A stretch of 64,000 nucleotides of DNA from positions 275,338 to 339,337 of the forward strand of contig CAWFXE010000003.1 in NCBI GenBank assembly GCA_963819715.1. The letters are read 5' to 3'. This document shows positions 16,999 through 25,374 of this stretch, in pieces. The translations under genes were made by a program, and so were the position numbers. Numbering within the stretch: position 1 is the first letter of the stretch; each line of letters begins with the position of its first letter. The notes under the pieces are model-generated. The model saw only the letters and a program-made list of their open reading frames with translations. It was not told the DNA's origin and ran no database searches. This DNA is from DASUPK01 sp963819715 (lineage in GTDB: Bacteria; Actinomycetota; Thermoleophilia; Solirubrobacterales; 70-9).

Positions 16999-17972
16999 GC
17001 CGCGACCCGCTCGGAGAGCTGGTCGTAGATCCAGGCGTAGGTCTGCGCCATCCCCTCCTGGAGGGTGACGCTCGGCTCCCAGCCCAGCGCGTCCCGGAGC
17101 TGCGTGTTGTCGCTGTTGCGGCCCCGCACGCCCTGCGGGGCGCTCAGGTCGTAGTTGCGCGAGACCTTGATCCCGGCGATCTCCTCGACGATGTCGATCA
17201 GCTGGTTGATCGTGACCAGCTCGGTCGAGCCGAGGTTGACCGGCGCGGTGTGGTCGGAGGCCATCAGCGCCTTCGTCCCGTGGACGCAGTCGGTGATGTA
17301 GGTGAAGCTCCGGGTCTGCTCGCCGTCGCCCCAGACCTCGATCTCGTGCTCGCCGCTCAGCTTCGCCTGCGCGACCTTGCGGCAGATCGCGGCGGGAGCC
17401 TTCTCGCGCCCGCCGTCCCAGGTGCCCTCCGGCCCGTAGACGTTGTGGTAGCGGACGACCCGCGTGCCGAGGCCGAAGTCCTCGGTGAAGTGCCGGCACA
17501 TGCGCTCGGAGAAGAGCTTCTCCCAGCCGTAGCCGTCCTCGGGCTCCGCGGGATAGGCGTCCTCCTCGCGCAGCGGCTGAACCGCGGCGTCGGTCTGCTT
17601 CTCCGCCGCGTAGACGCACGCCGACGATGAGAAGAGGAAGCGCTCGACGTCGTTGTCGCGAGCGGCCTCGAGCAGGTGGGTGTTGATCAGGACGGAGAGC
17701 ATGCAGAGCGCCTTGTTGAGCTCGATGAAGCCCATGCCCCCCATGTCGGCGGCGAGGTTGTAGACCTGGGCCACGTTCTCGGTCACCGCGAAGCAGTTCT
17801 CGCGGAGGCTCAGGTCGAGCTCGAAGTTCTCCGCTTCGTCGAAGCGCTGGTACCACTCATCCGCGGGCTTCTTGTCGACGGCCCGCACCGTCGCGCCCTC
17901 ATCGAGCAGGTCTCGAACCAGGTGGCCCCCGATGAACCCACCCGCTCCCGTGACGAGAATCCGATCGCTCAT
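16995..17972 (-). CDS. GDP-mannose 3,5-epimerase-like NAD-dependent epimerase
   Basis: The ATG at 17972 overlaps the upstream stop (ATGA) and gives 325 residues. The Rossmann motif is TGAGGFIGGHL (about residue 8); the catalytic pair is in YGWEK with SSSACVY upstream. Segments such as NLAADMGGMGFIE, GTWDGGREKAPAA and GVRGRNSDN are characteristic of GDP-D-mannose 3,5-epimerases best known from plants. The product would supply GDP-L-galactose or GDP-L-gulose for the glycan. A longer 958-residue frame that joins this gene to the kinase gene upstream is an artefact of overlapping open frames. Confidence 0.85.
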   Translation of the reverse strand: MSDRILVTGAGGFIGGHLVRDLLDEGATVRAVDKKPADEWYQRFDEAENFELDLSLRENCFAVTENVAQVYNLAADMGGMGFIELNKALCMLSVLINTHLLEAARDNDVERFLFSSSACVYAAEKQTDAAVQPLREEDAYPAEPEDGYGWEKLFSERMCRHFTEDFGLGTRVVRYHNVYGPEGTWDGGREKAPAAICRKVAQAKLSGEHEIEVWGDGEQTRSFTYITDCVHGTKALMASDHTAPVNLGSTELVTINQLIDIVEEIAGIKVSRNYDLSAPQGVRGRNSDNTQLRDALGWEPSVTLQEGMAQTYAWIYDQLSERVAA

Positions 17973-19460
17973 GCTGCCGTCCCCTCCGCTGTCCTGGCCG
18001 ATTCGGCCGTTGAGTAGTACCCGTAGTAGTCGTCGTCGCAGCCGCGCGTCAGCCCCGTGATCACCAGGCCCGTGGGCTTCTCGGGGAGGTGCTCCATGAC
18101 CTGCTTCGCGCGAGAAGCCTGGTCGAGGGTCGTCTGCCGCAGTCGCACGCAGAGCAGCACCCCGTCCACCTGGGGCAGCACCTCGAGGGTGTCCCCGACG
18201 GGGAGCAGCGGCGCGCAGTCGATGACGACGAGGTCGTAGACCTTCCGAAGCTGGTCGAGGAAGTCCTTGAAGCGCTTCGAGGCGAGCATCTCGGTCGGCT
18301 GCAGGATGGTCCCGCCGGCGGGGATGACCGGGAGCTTCTCGGCGCCGCGTCCGTGCACCTCGATCGACCGCAGCACCTCCTGCGGGGTCGCCTCGCCGGC
18401 CAGGTAGTCGCTGAGGCCGGGCTCGGGGTCGAAGCCGAGGCGCGAGGCGTTCACAGGCCGGCGGAAGTCGCACTCGACCAGGATCGTCCGCTTGCCGACC
18501 AGCGCGCTGGCGTAGGCGTACCACGACGCGACAGTCGACTTCCCCTCCTCGGGGAGCGGGCTCGTCACGGCAATGACCTTGAGCTCCTCCTCCCGGCCGA
18601 GGAAGTCGACGTTCTTTCGCAGGATTCGAAATGCCTCGAGGTCCGCCTCTGAGACGAGGCCCGAGCTGCCGTTCTCGGACATGCCGGCCATGCCCAGGCT
18701 TTCCCTGCGTACGTAGCCGACCAGGGGCAGGCCGAGTCGCTTCTGGACCTCGTGCCCGTCGGTGGCCCGCCTGTCGAGGTTCTCCCGCAGGAAGGCGATG
18801 CCGATGCCGAGCATCAGCCCGAGGAACAGTGCGATCAGCGTGTCCCGGACCGGCTTGGGCGACGCCGGGCTGCTCGGGACCTCGGCGGGCTTCACGATCG
18901 TCGACCGGCTCGGCGACCGCGGCGAGAGCCTGGAAGCGGGCTCTGTTCTGAGCGCCCGCGACGCCACGGAAGGCGGCCGCCTTCTGCTTGTAGAAGTTCC
19001 GCGCGTCATCGCGGGTCAGCCTCTTGACCGAGGCGGCCAGCACGTTCGCCTCCCGGGCCGCCTTCTGCGCCGTGTCGGCGCTGACGACGATGGTCACCAG
19101 GTTGTTGTTGGCGTTGACCGTGACGGTGGTGTCACCGCGAAGTTCGTCCGCGGTGGGATCGCCGCCGAGCGACTTGCTGGCGGCCGCGAGCACGTCGTCC
19201 CTGGTCGCCCTCGCCGCGCCGGCGCCCGACACGTTCTGAGGGAAGAAGTCGATGCTGCCGCCTCCGCCGAGCAGGGCGGGGGCCTGAAGTCCGGGATCGG
19301 AGAACTGAAGATCGGTGCTCGCCTCGTAGGTCTTTGCCCGGACGAGAGACAGGGCGACCGCGATTGCGCCGGCGAGCAGGGTGACGAACAGGATCAGCTT
19401 GATCCGGCGTCGCAGCACGCCGAGGTAATCGCTCAGGTTTCGAGTTTCGCCAGATTCCAT
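17969..19460 (-). pseudogene. Wzz/BY-kinase chain-length regulator, one +1 frame break
   Basis: From the ATG at 19460 the product has a Wzz domain with a first transmembrane helix (LILFVTLLAGAIAVALSLV) and a periplasmic part. At about 18896-18906 the frame shifts by one surplus base to the second part: PAEVPSSPASPKPVRD, a second helix (LIALFLGLMLGIGIAFL) and a BY-kinase domain with Walker A SPLPEEGKST, Walker A' ILVECDFRRP and a C-terminal tyrosine cluster DDDYYGYY. Removing one base gives a 496-residue single-chain chain-length regulator and tyrosine kinase. Alternatively the halves are two polypeptides, as in Firmicutes, but no good start is seen at the break. Confidence 0.78.
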
Positions 19461-19596
19461 TCCTTGGGGCCCCCCGGGGGAAAGTGCGCGGTCACGATAG
19501 CGAGATCGATGGCGCGTCCCGCCGGTTGATTTCCTGCCGCGAATCGAGCCGGAAGTGTGACACCGGCGCCGCGAACCCGCGCTACTCTGGCCCACC

Positions 19597-20268
19597 GTGG
19601 CGGCCTCACCGAAAAAGAGCGAGCGGTCGGCGGATGAGTGGCTGATCAGCGATTCCGACGGCGTCGCGGACGATCGGGAGAGCCAGGGGGGCTCTTCGAG
19701 AGCCGAGACCAGGCAGTGGCTCGTCGAGACGGGGACCGGCGTGAACGGCGGGAAGTGGCCGGCGCCGGCGCCGGCACCGAGCGAGGCGTCGTTCGAGCTG
19801 CCCGATACCGCCGCCGCCGAACCCGAGCCGCCCGCCAAAGCACCCCGTAAGTCCTCCAAGGCGCCGGCCAAGGCCGATGCGGCGGCCGGGGAGCTGCGCG
19901 CGGAGAACCGCGAGCTCGCGAAGCGGATCCGGGAGCTTCAGGCCGAGCTGAGTGGGCAGTCGAAGAGACTTGAGAAGCTCGAATCGGACCTAGCGGTCGC
20001 GAAGAAGAAGGCCTCCGGCGCGAAGCGCAAGACAAAGGCCAAGCGGAGCAGGCGCAGGGCGGCCGGCGGGATGGACCCCATCGACGTGAACGAGGCCACC
20101 TTTGAGGATCTGCGCAGTCTCGGGCTCTCGGTGACCCAGTGCGCCCGCGTGATCGCCTATCGGGACACCCGTGGCGGCTACGAGTCGCTGGACGAGCTCG
20201 AGGACGTCCCAGGGCTCCCGCGGAAGACCGTCTCGAACCTCCGCTCCGAGCTCACGCTTTCGGCTTAG
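19597..20268 (+). CDS. Coiled-coil protein with C-terminal ComEA-like helix-hairpin-helix domain
   Basis: A GTG start gives 223 residues: an acidic/Ala-Pro-rich N-terminus without signal peptide, a coiled coil (about residues 100-137, ELRAENRELAKRIRELQAEL), a basic linker rich in Lys/Arg, and a ComEA-type double helix-hairpin-helix (DVNEATFEDLRSLGLS, DELEDVPGLPRKTV). The HhH pair binds DNA without sequence preference in relatives. The lack of a membrane anchor and the coiled coil suggest a cytoplasmic or nucleoid protein rather than an uptake receptor. Its 3' end overlaps the convergent ligase gene by 17 bases. Confidence 0.7.
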   Translation: MAASPKKSERSADEWLISDSDGVADDRESQGGSSRAETRQWLVETGTGVNGGKWPAPAPAPSEASFELPDTAAAEPEPPAKAPRKSSKAPAKADAAAGELRAENRELAKRIRELQAELSGQSKRLEKLESDLAVAKKKASGAKRKTKAKRSRRRAAGGMDPIDVNEATFEDLRSLGLSVTQCARVIAYRDTRGGYESLDELEDVPGLPRKTVSNLRSELTLSA

Positions 20269-22273
20269 GTGCGTTCTCGGAGAGCAGCGCGTCGAGCTGC
20301 CTGAGGTACGGACCGGCCGGGAGCAGGTAGAGGCTGTGCGGCGCCAGTCGCCGGACTTCGCTGAGCTGCGCCTCCACCCCACGCCGGTCTCCGAGCCTGG
20401 CATCGATTCTCGCCAGGAGCAGACGGTCGCGCCAGTCATATGGATCTCGGTCGATCGCGGCCTCGACATCGCTCTTCGCCGCGGCCAGATCGCCGGCCCT
20501 CTCATAGGCGAGGCTCCGGGCCGCGTAGGGCGCGCTGGCCCACGGCTCGGCGTCGATGGCCTCGTCGGCGAGCTCGCGGGCGCGGTCGGGGTCGCCGGAC
20601 ACGAGCTCGTCCTGGCTGGCCCGGGTGCGCTCGGTCGAGACAAGGCCCGGGATCTGCGAGACGGCGGCGAAGAGCGCCAGGGCGACCAGGCCGCCGCGAA
20701 TCCACGGACTGAGCGCCTGCTTGCCGAAGCGGTCGAAGCCGCCGGCCGCCGCCACGGAGATGCAGCCGATCGCGAGCGTGCCGATCGCCCCGAGCTCCCA
20801 CATCCAGTCGACCCCCGCGTAGGCCAGGAAGACCACGAACGCCGCGATCAGCGCCGAGCCGACCGCGAGCTCGCGCCGTCGCCTCCATCTCATCCGCGCC
20901 TGGATCGCGGCCACCAGCAGTCCGCCGAGGGCCACCAGCAGGGCAAGGAGGCCCGGCAATCCGAGCTCGGCCGCCTGCTCGATGTAGAGGGTGTGGGCGT
21001 CGCGCACGAACTCGGTCTTGCCGTGCCTGCTCCAGTAGAGCTCGAACGAGCCGGGGCCGATCCCGTTGAGGGGGTGGGCCTCGAAAGCGTCCACCGCCTC
21101 GGTCCAGACGTCGTAGCGGGCGCTTCCGAGGCTCGTGAAGCGGACGGTCCCGCCACTCGAGGGAGGCGGCCTGTCGGTCTTGAATTTGTCCCAGGCTGTC
21201 CCGACCGGCCCATTGAGGGCGACCGCCAGGAGCAGCGCACCCACCACCCCGGCGCCCAGGGCAACACGGGCATGGGCGGGGTCCATTCGAACCCGGTCGA
21301 GGCCGGCTCTCTGGGTGACGGCCGCAACGGCGGCGCAGACGATGCCCACCGCGATCAGCGTCGCGGCCACCGCGCCGCCGCCGGCATCGCCGGCGGCGTG
21401 CGCGATCTCGTCGTGGCCGCGGACCACGAGGATCGCCACCGCGGCCCCACCGCCCGCCACGATCGAGTTCGCCAGGGCGGTCCAGCGATGCCGGCTGAGG
21501 GCGATGGCCGCGATCACGGCGATGACCACCGCCGCAGCGCCGAAGCGCGAGTAGCTGAGGTAGACGGTGACGGAGGCAACGGGGACGCTGGCGAGGGCGA
21601 CGGCCCTGGTCTCGAGCCGTGACGCATTGGCGCTCAGGGCGAGCCCGATCGCGACCGCCATGGCTCCCCAGCACGACACCCCGTTCCAGTAGTAGAAGGG
21701 ATAGCTCAGCCGATCGGCTCCGGTGCCGGACGTGAAGTGATCGGTGATCACGTGCGGGAAGAGCCGGGACGTCAGCTCGAAGAACGGCAGCGCGAGCGCC
21801 GCCGCGGCGAAGCCAATCGCCGCGCCCCGCCAGGTGTAACGGTTGAGCGCCAGGAAGGCGAGGGCGACGACACCGGAGTATTCGATGACCCGGGCGAGCT
21901 CCTCCGTCGTCCGCGCGTCGCTTTCGGTCCAGATGTGGGCGAGCAACGTCAGGACGGCGAGCGCGGCGAACCCGCCGACGGCAACCCAGGCGGCTGCCGT
22001 CAGCCGCGCCCTCGGCAGGATTCCCGCTCCCAATCCCAGTGCGATCGCGGCCCAGATCGTCAGCCCGACCTGGTGCCTGATGACGACGTCATAGCCCCCG
22101 CCGTTGAAGGCGAGCACGAGGACCAGGAAGGCGGAAATTGCGAATGCCGCGGCTCGCCTGGCGAGGAGCCGGCGCGGCGTCTCGCCCCGGCGCCTCGATG
22201 AGCGCCCGCGGCTGAGGCGTTCCCCCTCCGATTCGGCGGAGGGAGCTGCCGGCGCGCTCTCAGGCGTGGACAA
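20252..22273 (-). CDS. O-antigen ligase/polymerase with C-terminal TPR-like domain
   Basis: A 673-residue membrane protein. The start is a TTG at 22273, the only usable start before the first helix. Residues 1-40 are basic; about 12 transmembrane helices follow, with the Wzy_C loop containing RYDVWTEAVDAFEAHPLNGIGPG and the conserved His in DAHTLYIEQAAELG. The last 110 residues are helical, TPR-like (SDVEAAIDRDPYDWRDRLLLARIDARLGD). This architecture is common in Actinobacteria and glycosylating O-OTases. It is the second polymerase/ligase of the locus and probably acts at a different step from the first. Confidence 0.8.
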   Translation of the reverse strand: MSTPESAPAAPSAESEGERLSRGRSSRRRGETPRRLLARRAAAFAISAFLVLVLAFNGGGYDVVIRHQVGLTIWAAIALGLGAGILPRARLTAAAWVAVGGFAALAVLTLLAHIWTESDARTTEELARVIEYSGVVALAFLALNRYTWRGAAIGFAAAALALPFFELTSRLFPHVITDHFTSGTGADRLSYPFYYWNGVSCWGAMAVAIGLALSANASRLETRAVALASVPVASVTVYLSYSRFGAAAVVIAVIAAIALSRHRWTALANSIVAGGGAAVAILVVRGHDEIAHAAGDAGGGAVAATLIAVGIVCAAVAAVTQRAGLDRVRMDPAHARVALGAGVVGALLLAVALNGPVGTAWDKFKTDRPPPSSGGTVRFTSLGSARYDVWTEAVDAFEAHPLNGIGPGSFELYWSRHGKTEFVRDAHTLYIEQAAELGLPGLLALLVALGGLLVAAIQARMRWRRRRELAVGSALIAAFVVFLAYAGVDWMWELGAIGTLAIGCISVAAAGGFDRFGKQALSPWIRGGLVALALFAAVSQIPGLVSTERTRASQDELVSGDPDRARELADEAIDAEPWASAPYAARSLAYERAGDLAAAKSDVEAAIDRDPYDWRDRLLLARIDARLGDRRGVEAQLSEVRRLAPHSLYLLPAGPYLRQLDALLSENAPKPKA

Positions 22274-22280
22274 GGGTTTG

Positions 22281-22324
22281 CCTACACAAAATAGTGGGGG
22301 GTCTCATACATAAAATTGTGTAGG
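22281..22324. promoter_or_regulatory. Inverted repeat in divergent promoter region (candidate operator)
   Basis: CCTACACAA (22281-22289) and TTGTGTAGG (22316-22324) are perfect 9-bp inverted arms separated by 26 bases. The stretch is strikingly AT-rich for this genome and sits between the divergent starts of the TPR-ligase (TTG at 22273) and the small protein at 22340. This is the placement expected of a dimeric regulator or of two half-site promoters controlling glycan genes. No regulator is known. Confidence 0.5.
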
Positions 22325-22339
22325 ATTTTCGGCTTAGTG

Positions 22340-22717
22340 ATGGGCACTTGGAGAAGAGGTAAGGGGAAATTCGCTCCGATCCTGGCGATTGGAGCGGTCG
22401 TGATCCTAGTCGCGGCGCCGAATGCCTCCGGGCAGGCGGCTCTCGATCAATACCTGCCCAAGGGGAATCCCACAGGAGCAAACAAAGGCGGCGGCTCCCT
22501 TGACAGCCCAGTACCACCGCAGGGAACGGACGGAGGAGGCAAGAAGCTCGCCTCCTACGCCGGGCCCGGCACGGACAAGGGCGGAAAGCTGCCACTTACG
22601 GATTACCCGAGCACGCCGTTTCTCTGGATCGTGATCGCGATCCTCGTCGCGGCGGCACTCATCCGGATCGCTGTTGTCATCAAGAGACGTTGGGGGACGG
22701 CGCTGGGAACCAGCTAG
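22340..22717 (+). CDS. Small exported Gly/Pro-rich protein with C-terminal membrane helix
   Basis: The ATG at 22340 gives 125 residues; in-frame TTG (22316) and GTG (22337) codons are alternatives. An N-terminal signal-like helix (FAPILAIGAVVILVAAPNASGQA) is followed by a disordered Gly/Pro/Lys region (about 50 residues) and a C-terminal transmembrane helix (FLWIVIAILVAAALIRIAVVI) with a basic end. No family is recognised. It lies between the polymerase/ligase and the initiating sugar transferase and may be an accessory of glycan export. Confidence 0.6.
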   Translation: MGTWRRGKGKFAPILAIGAVVILVAAPNASGQAALDQYLPKGNPTGANKGGGSLDSPVPPQGTDGGGKKLASYAGPGTDKGGKLPLTDYPSTPFLWIVIAILVAAALIRIAVVIKRRWGTALGTS

Positions 22718-22739
22718 GCGTCGCCGCTTCAACAGGGGA

Positions 22740-22764
22740 TCGCCGGGCGTAAGGGACCCGGCGA
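22740..22764. terminator. GC-rich hairpin between small protein and sugar transferase genes
   Basis: TCGCCGGG (22740-22747) pairs with CCCGGCGA (22757-22764) around a 9-base loop, forming an 8-bp stem. It lies 23 bases after the stop of the small protein and 40 bases before the sugar transferase start. No U-tract follows, so it may be an attenuator or mRNA-processing structure rather than a strong terminator. Confidence 0.4.
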
Positions 22765-22804
22765 GAACGGAATCGAAGAACGGGAGACGAAAGGAATTTC
22801 GGCA

Positions 22805-23587
22805 ATGGATTCGGCTCAAAGCGGATCGGTCGCATCGATCGAACACGACGTTCCCACGAAGGTCCGGCTCAACCCCACCACCAGCAGGAGCGCCGCTGAG
22901 GCAGGTGGCGCAGCACTCTTACGGCGCCCCGGGCTCCCCGGCCGGACCGCTCCGGAACCCGCCGCCACGACGGCCGCGGCCCACGGGACGCTCGCAGCTG
23001 CCGCAAAACGCATCATCGACGTGGTCGGCGCGCTGCTGCTGATCGCGATCCTCCTGCCGTTCTTCGCGGTCACGGCGATCCTGATCAAGCTGGACTCCCC
23101 CGGCCCGGTCCTGTTCCGGCAGCGCCGGATCGGCCGTGGCGACAGGCCGTTCGGAATGCTCAAGTTCCGCACGATGGTCGACGGAGCGGACGAGCAGAAG
23201 GCGTTCCTGCGTCACCTGAACGAGGCTGCGGACGGCCTCTTCAAGATCGACGGCGATCCGCGCGTCACCCGCGTGGGACGGTGGCTGCGGATCACCTCAC
23301 TCGACGAGCTGCCCCAGCTCATCCACGTCATCATCGGGAAGATGAGCCTCGTCGGCCCCAGGCCCCTGGTTCCCGAGGAGGACGCCCTGATCACGGGCGC
23401 CAACCGCCGCCGCCTCGACATGCGGCCTGGGATGACCGGCGTCTGGCAGGTCAACGGTGCTTCCTCGATCCCGATCCACCAGATGGTCGTGCTGGACCGC
23501 GGCTACCTCGAGGAATGGTCGCTGTGGCTCGACGCTCGCATCCTGCTGCAGACGGCGTCGCACGTGATGCTTCGGCGCGGTCTCTAG
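22805..23587 (+). CDS. Initiating sugar-phosphate transferase (WbaP/ExoY type)
   Basis: A 260-residue bacterial sugar transferase: a 65-residue disordered N-terminus, one membrane helix (IIDVVGALLLIAILLPFFAVTAIL), then the catalytic domain with LDSPGPVLFRQ, KFRTM, the SLDELPQL motif and GPRPLVPEE, ending in RPGMTGVWQVNG. It transfers a sugar phosphate (hexose-1-P) from a nucleotide sugar to undecaprenyl phosphate and so starts the repeat unit. The short form without the WbaP four-helix domain resembles ExoY. The TAG stop is the first three bases of a repeat copy. Confidence 0.9.
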   Translation: MDSAQSGSVASIEHDVPTKVRLNPTTSRSAAEAGGAALLRRPGLPGRTAPEPAATTAAAHGTLAAAAKRIIDVVGALLLIAILLPFFAVTAILIKLDSPGPVLFRQRRIGRGDRPFGMLKFRTMVDGADEQKAFLRHLNEAADGLFKIDGDPRVTRVGRWLRITSLDELPQLIHVIIGKMSLVGPRPLVPEEDALITGANRRRLDMRPGMTGVWQVNGASSIPIHQMVVLDRGYLEEWSLWLDARILLQTASHVMLRRGL

Positions 23588-23629
23588 ACGGCTTCGCCAT
23601 CAGATCGCGGCCACACCGGCCGCTAGCTA
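23585..23629 (+). repeat. Stop-codon repeat, short copy (copy D)
   Basis: This 45-base copy starts TAGACGGCTTCGCCAT, as in the copy at 29716, and ends GGCCGCTAGCTA. The internal half of the long form is missing. Its left TAG is the stop of the sugar transferase and its right end supplies, on the other strand, the TAG of argS. It therefore closes two convergent genes. Confidence 0.65.
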
Positions 23630-25261
23630 CATCGACTCTGGGGCTGAAATCCCCAGCAGCCCGAGCGTGCGCGCGATCGTCCGCTTCGTGAGCAGGCAGA
23701 GGCCGAGCCGCGCCTCCTCCACGCCCTCGCCCTCGGCCCCGACCACCTGGCAGTCGCGGTAGAACGCGTGGAAGTCGCGCGCCACCTCGGTTCCATAGGC
23801 GCAGAGGCGGTGCGGCGCGCGGCGCGCGGCGGCCTCGGCCACCTCGTCGGGGAGCTCGCAGAGCCGCTTGATCAGCGCCCGCTCTGAGGGCTCCGCCGGC
23901 AGGGCGGCGAAGTCCGCGGCGGCCCGCTCCTCCGCGCCCTCCCCGGCCTTGCGCAGGATGCTCGCGATGCGGGCGTGCGCGTACTGGACGTAGTAGACGG
24001 GGTTCTCGTTGGAGGTCTTGCGGGCCAGCTCCAGGTCGAGGTCGACCGTCGTGTCGTGGCTGCGCTGCAGCATGAAGTAGCGGGCCGCATCGGCGCCGAT
24101 GTCGTCGATCAGCTCGTCGAGCGTGACGAACTCGCCCGAGCGCTTCGACATCTGCGCCCTCTCTCCGCCTTCGACCACGTGGACGAGCTGCATGATCGCC
24201 ACCTCGAGGGCGTCCGGATCGTAGCCGAGCACGGCGAGTGCCGCTCGCAGCCGGTCCACATAGCCGTGGTGGTCGGCGCCCACCACGTCAATGAGGCGAT
24301 CGGACCCTCGCTCGAGCTTGTCGTGGTGGTAGGCCATGTCCGACAGCAGGTACGTCGGATCGCCGTCCGAGCGGATCAGGACCCGGTCCTTGTCGTCCCC
24401 GAAGCTCGTCGTGCGCAGCCAGGTCGCTCCCTCGCTCTCGTAGACGTGACCGCCCTCCCGGGCCTCTTCCAGGGCCCGCTCCACCGCGCCGGATTCGTGC
24501 AGCGCGCGCTCCGAGGACCAGGTGTCAAAGACCACGCCGTAACGGCGCAGCGTCTCCTCGGCGGTGGCGAGGATCTGGGCGATCCCGCGGCGACCGACGG
24601 CCTCGAGATCGTCCGGGGCTAGGCCCTCCTGCTCGAGGCTCTTCGCGATCTCCACCACGTAGTCGCCCTCGTAGCCGTCTTCGGGGAGGGGGCCACCGGT
24701 CATCCGAGCGGAGATGGATGCGGCGAAGCGGTCGATCTGCCCGCCACGGTCGTTGACGTAGTACTCGCGCGTCACCGCGTGGCCTGCGAACTCCAGGATG
24801 CGCGCAATCGAGTCGCCCAGCGCCGCGCCCCTTCCCCCAGCCGCCGTGATCGGCCCGGTGGGGTTGGCCGAGACGAATTCGACGTTGATCCGCTCCTTCG
24901 TGTCTTGCGTGGGGACCGGCCGGCCGAGGTCGTCACCGGCGGCGGCCAGCTCACCCGCGGCGCGGCGGTACCAGTCCTCTGAGAGGAAGAGGTTGAGGAA
25001 GCCGGGACCGGCGACCTCGACCTTCTCGACGGTGCCCTCGAGGCTCCGGCCGAGCTCCTCGGCGAGCCTCTCCGCCGTGCCGCGCGGTTTCTCGCCGAGC
25101 GTGGGCGCGAGCAGCATCGCAGCGTTGGTCGAGTAGTCGCCGAACTCGGGCTTCGGCGGGCGCTCGAGAGTCGGCGTGGAGGATCCCGCCTCGGCGCCAT
25201 CGCGCAGCGTCGCGGCGGCGGCCTCGACGGCGGAGCGGAGCTCTGCGACCGGATCGCTCAT
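23627..25261 (-). CDS. argS: Arginyl-tRNA synthetase with divergent HIGH motif
   Basis: A 544-residue class I synthetase: N-terminal Add-1 domain, Rossmann catalytic domain (SANPTGPI...GRGAALGDS; YYVNDRGGQ; DVVGADHHGYV), a KMSKS-like loop QMSKRSGEF, and the C-terminal DALR anticodon-binding domain (NPVYYVQYAHARI). It charges tRNA-Arg. The usual HVGH after NPTGPL is TAAG here, so both class I signature histidines are absent, while the surroundings are normal. No other argS is in the window. The ATG at 25261 follows a repeat copy. Confidence 0.93.
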   Translation of the reverse strand: MSDPVAELRSAVEAAAATLRDGAEAGSSTPTLERPPKPEFGDYSTNAAMLLAPTLGEKPRGTAERLAEELGRSLEGTVEKVEVAGPGFLNLFLSEDWYRRAAGELAAAGDDLGRPVPTQDTKERINVEFVSANPTGPITAAGGRGAALGDSIARILEFAGHAVTREYYVNDRGGQIDRFAASISARMTGGPLPEDGYEGDYVVEIAKSLEQEGLAPDDLEAVGRRGIAQILATAEETLRRYGVVFDTWSSERALHESGAVERALEEAREGGHVYESEGATWLRTTSFGDDKDRVLIRSDGDPTYLLSDMAYHHDKLERGSDRLIDVVGADHHGYVDRLRAALAVLGYDPDALEVAIMQLVHVVEGGERAQMSKRSGEFVTLDELIDDIGADAARYFMLQRSHDTTVDLDLELARKTSNENPVYYVQYAHARIASILRKAGEGAEERAAADFAALPAEPSERALIKRLCELPDEVAEAAARRAPHRLCAYGTEVARDFHAFYRDCQVVGAEGEGVEEARLGLCLLTKRTIARTLGLLGISAPESM

Positions 25262-25274
25262 AGGGTTTGGAGCC

Positions 25275-25374
25275 TACGGCTTCGCCATATAGCCGCGGCC
25301 ACGGGCGGCCGCCCCACCCAAGTCGCTCCGGGCTTCGCCCTCCGCTCCGAAGTGGAGCGGCCTGGTGGCCGCTA
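25275..25374 (-). repeat. Stop-codon repeat, long copy (copy A)
   Basis: About 100 bases, highly similar to 29716-29818. It contains short hairpins: GGC-TTC-GCC, GGGC-TTC-GCCC and CGCTCC-GAAG-TGGAGCG (with slight imperfection), plus a GCGGCC palindrome. Read on the minus strand it begins TAGCGGCCACCAGG, and that TAG (25372-25374) is the stop codon of rlmH. Confidence 0.75.

Noticed and set aside
19461..19485. C/G homopolymer palindrome before the Wzz start as a phase-variation tract
   Set aside because: The run is short (five to six bases), lies in the leader and no reading frame depends on it.
16995..19871. A 958-residue open frame that seems to join the Wzz domain, a kinase-region stretch and the GDP-mannose epimerase
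   Set aside because: The middle is the wrong frame of the BY-kinase; the true kinase frame is one base off and ends in an ATGA overlap with the epimerase start. The fusion is an artefact of long open frames in GC-rich DNA.
22718..22804. Riboswitch upstream of the sugar transferase
   Set aside because: Only one hairpin is visible and no known aptamer consensus can be recognised.
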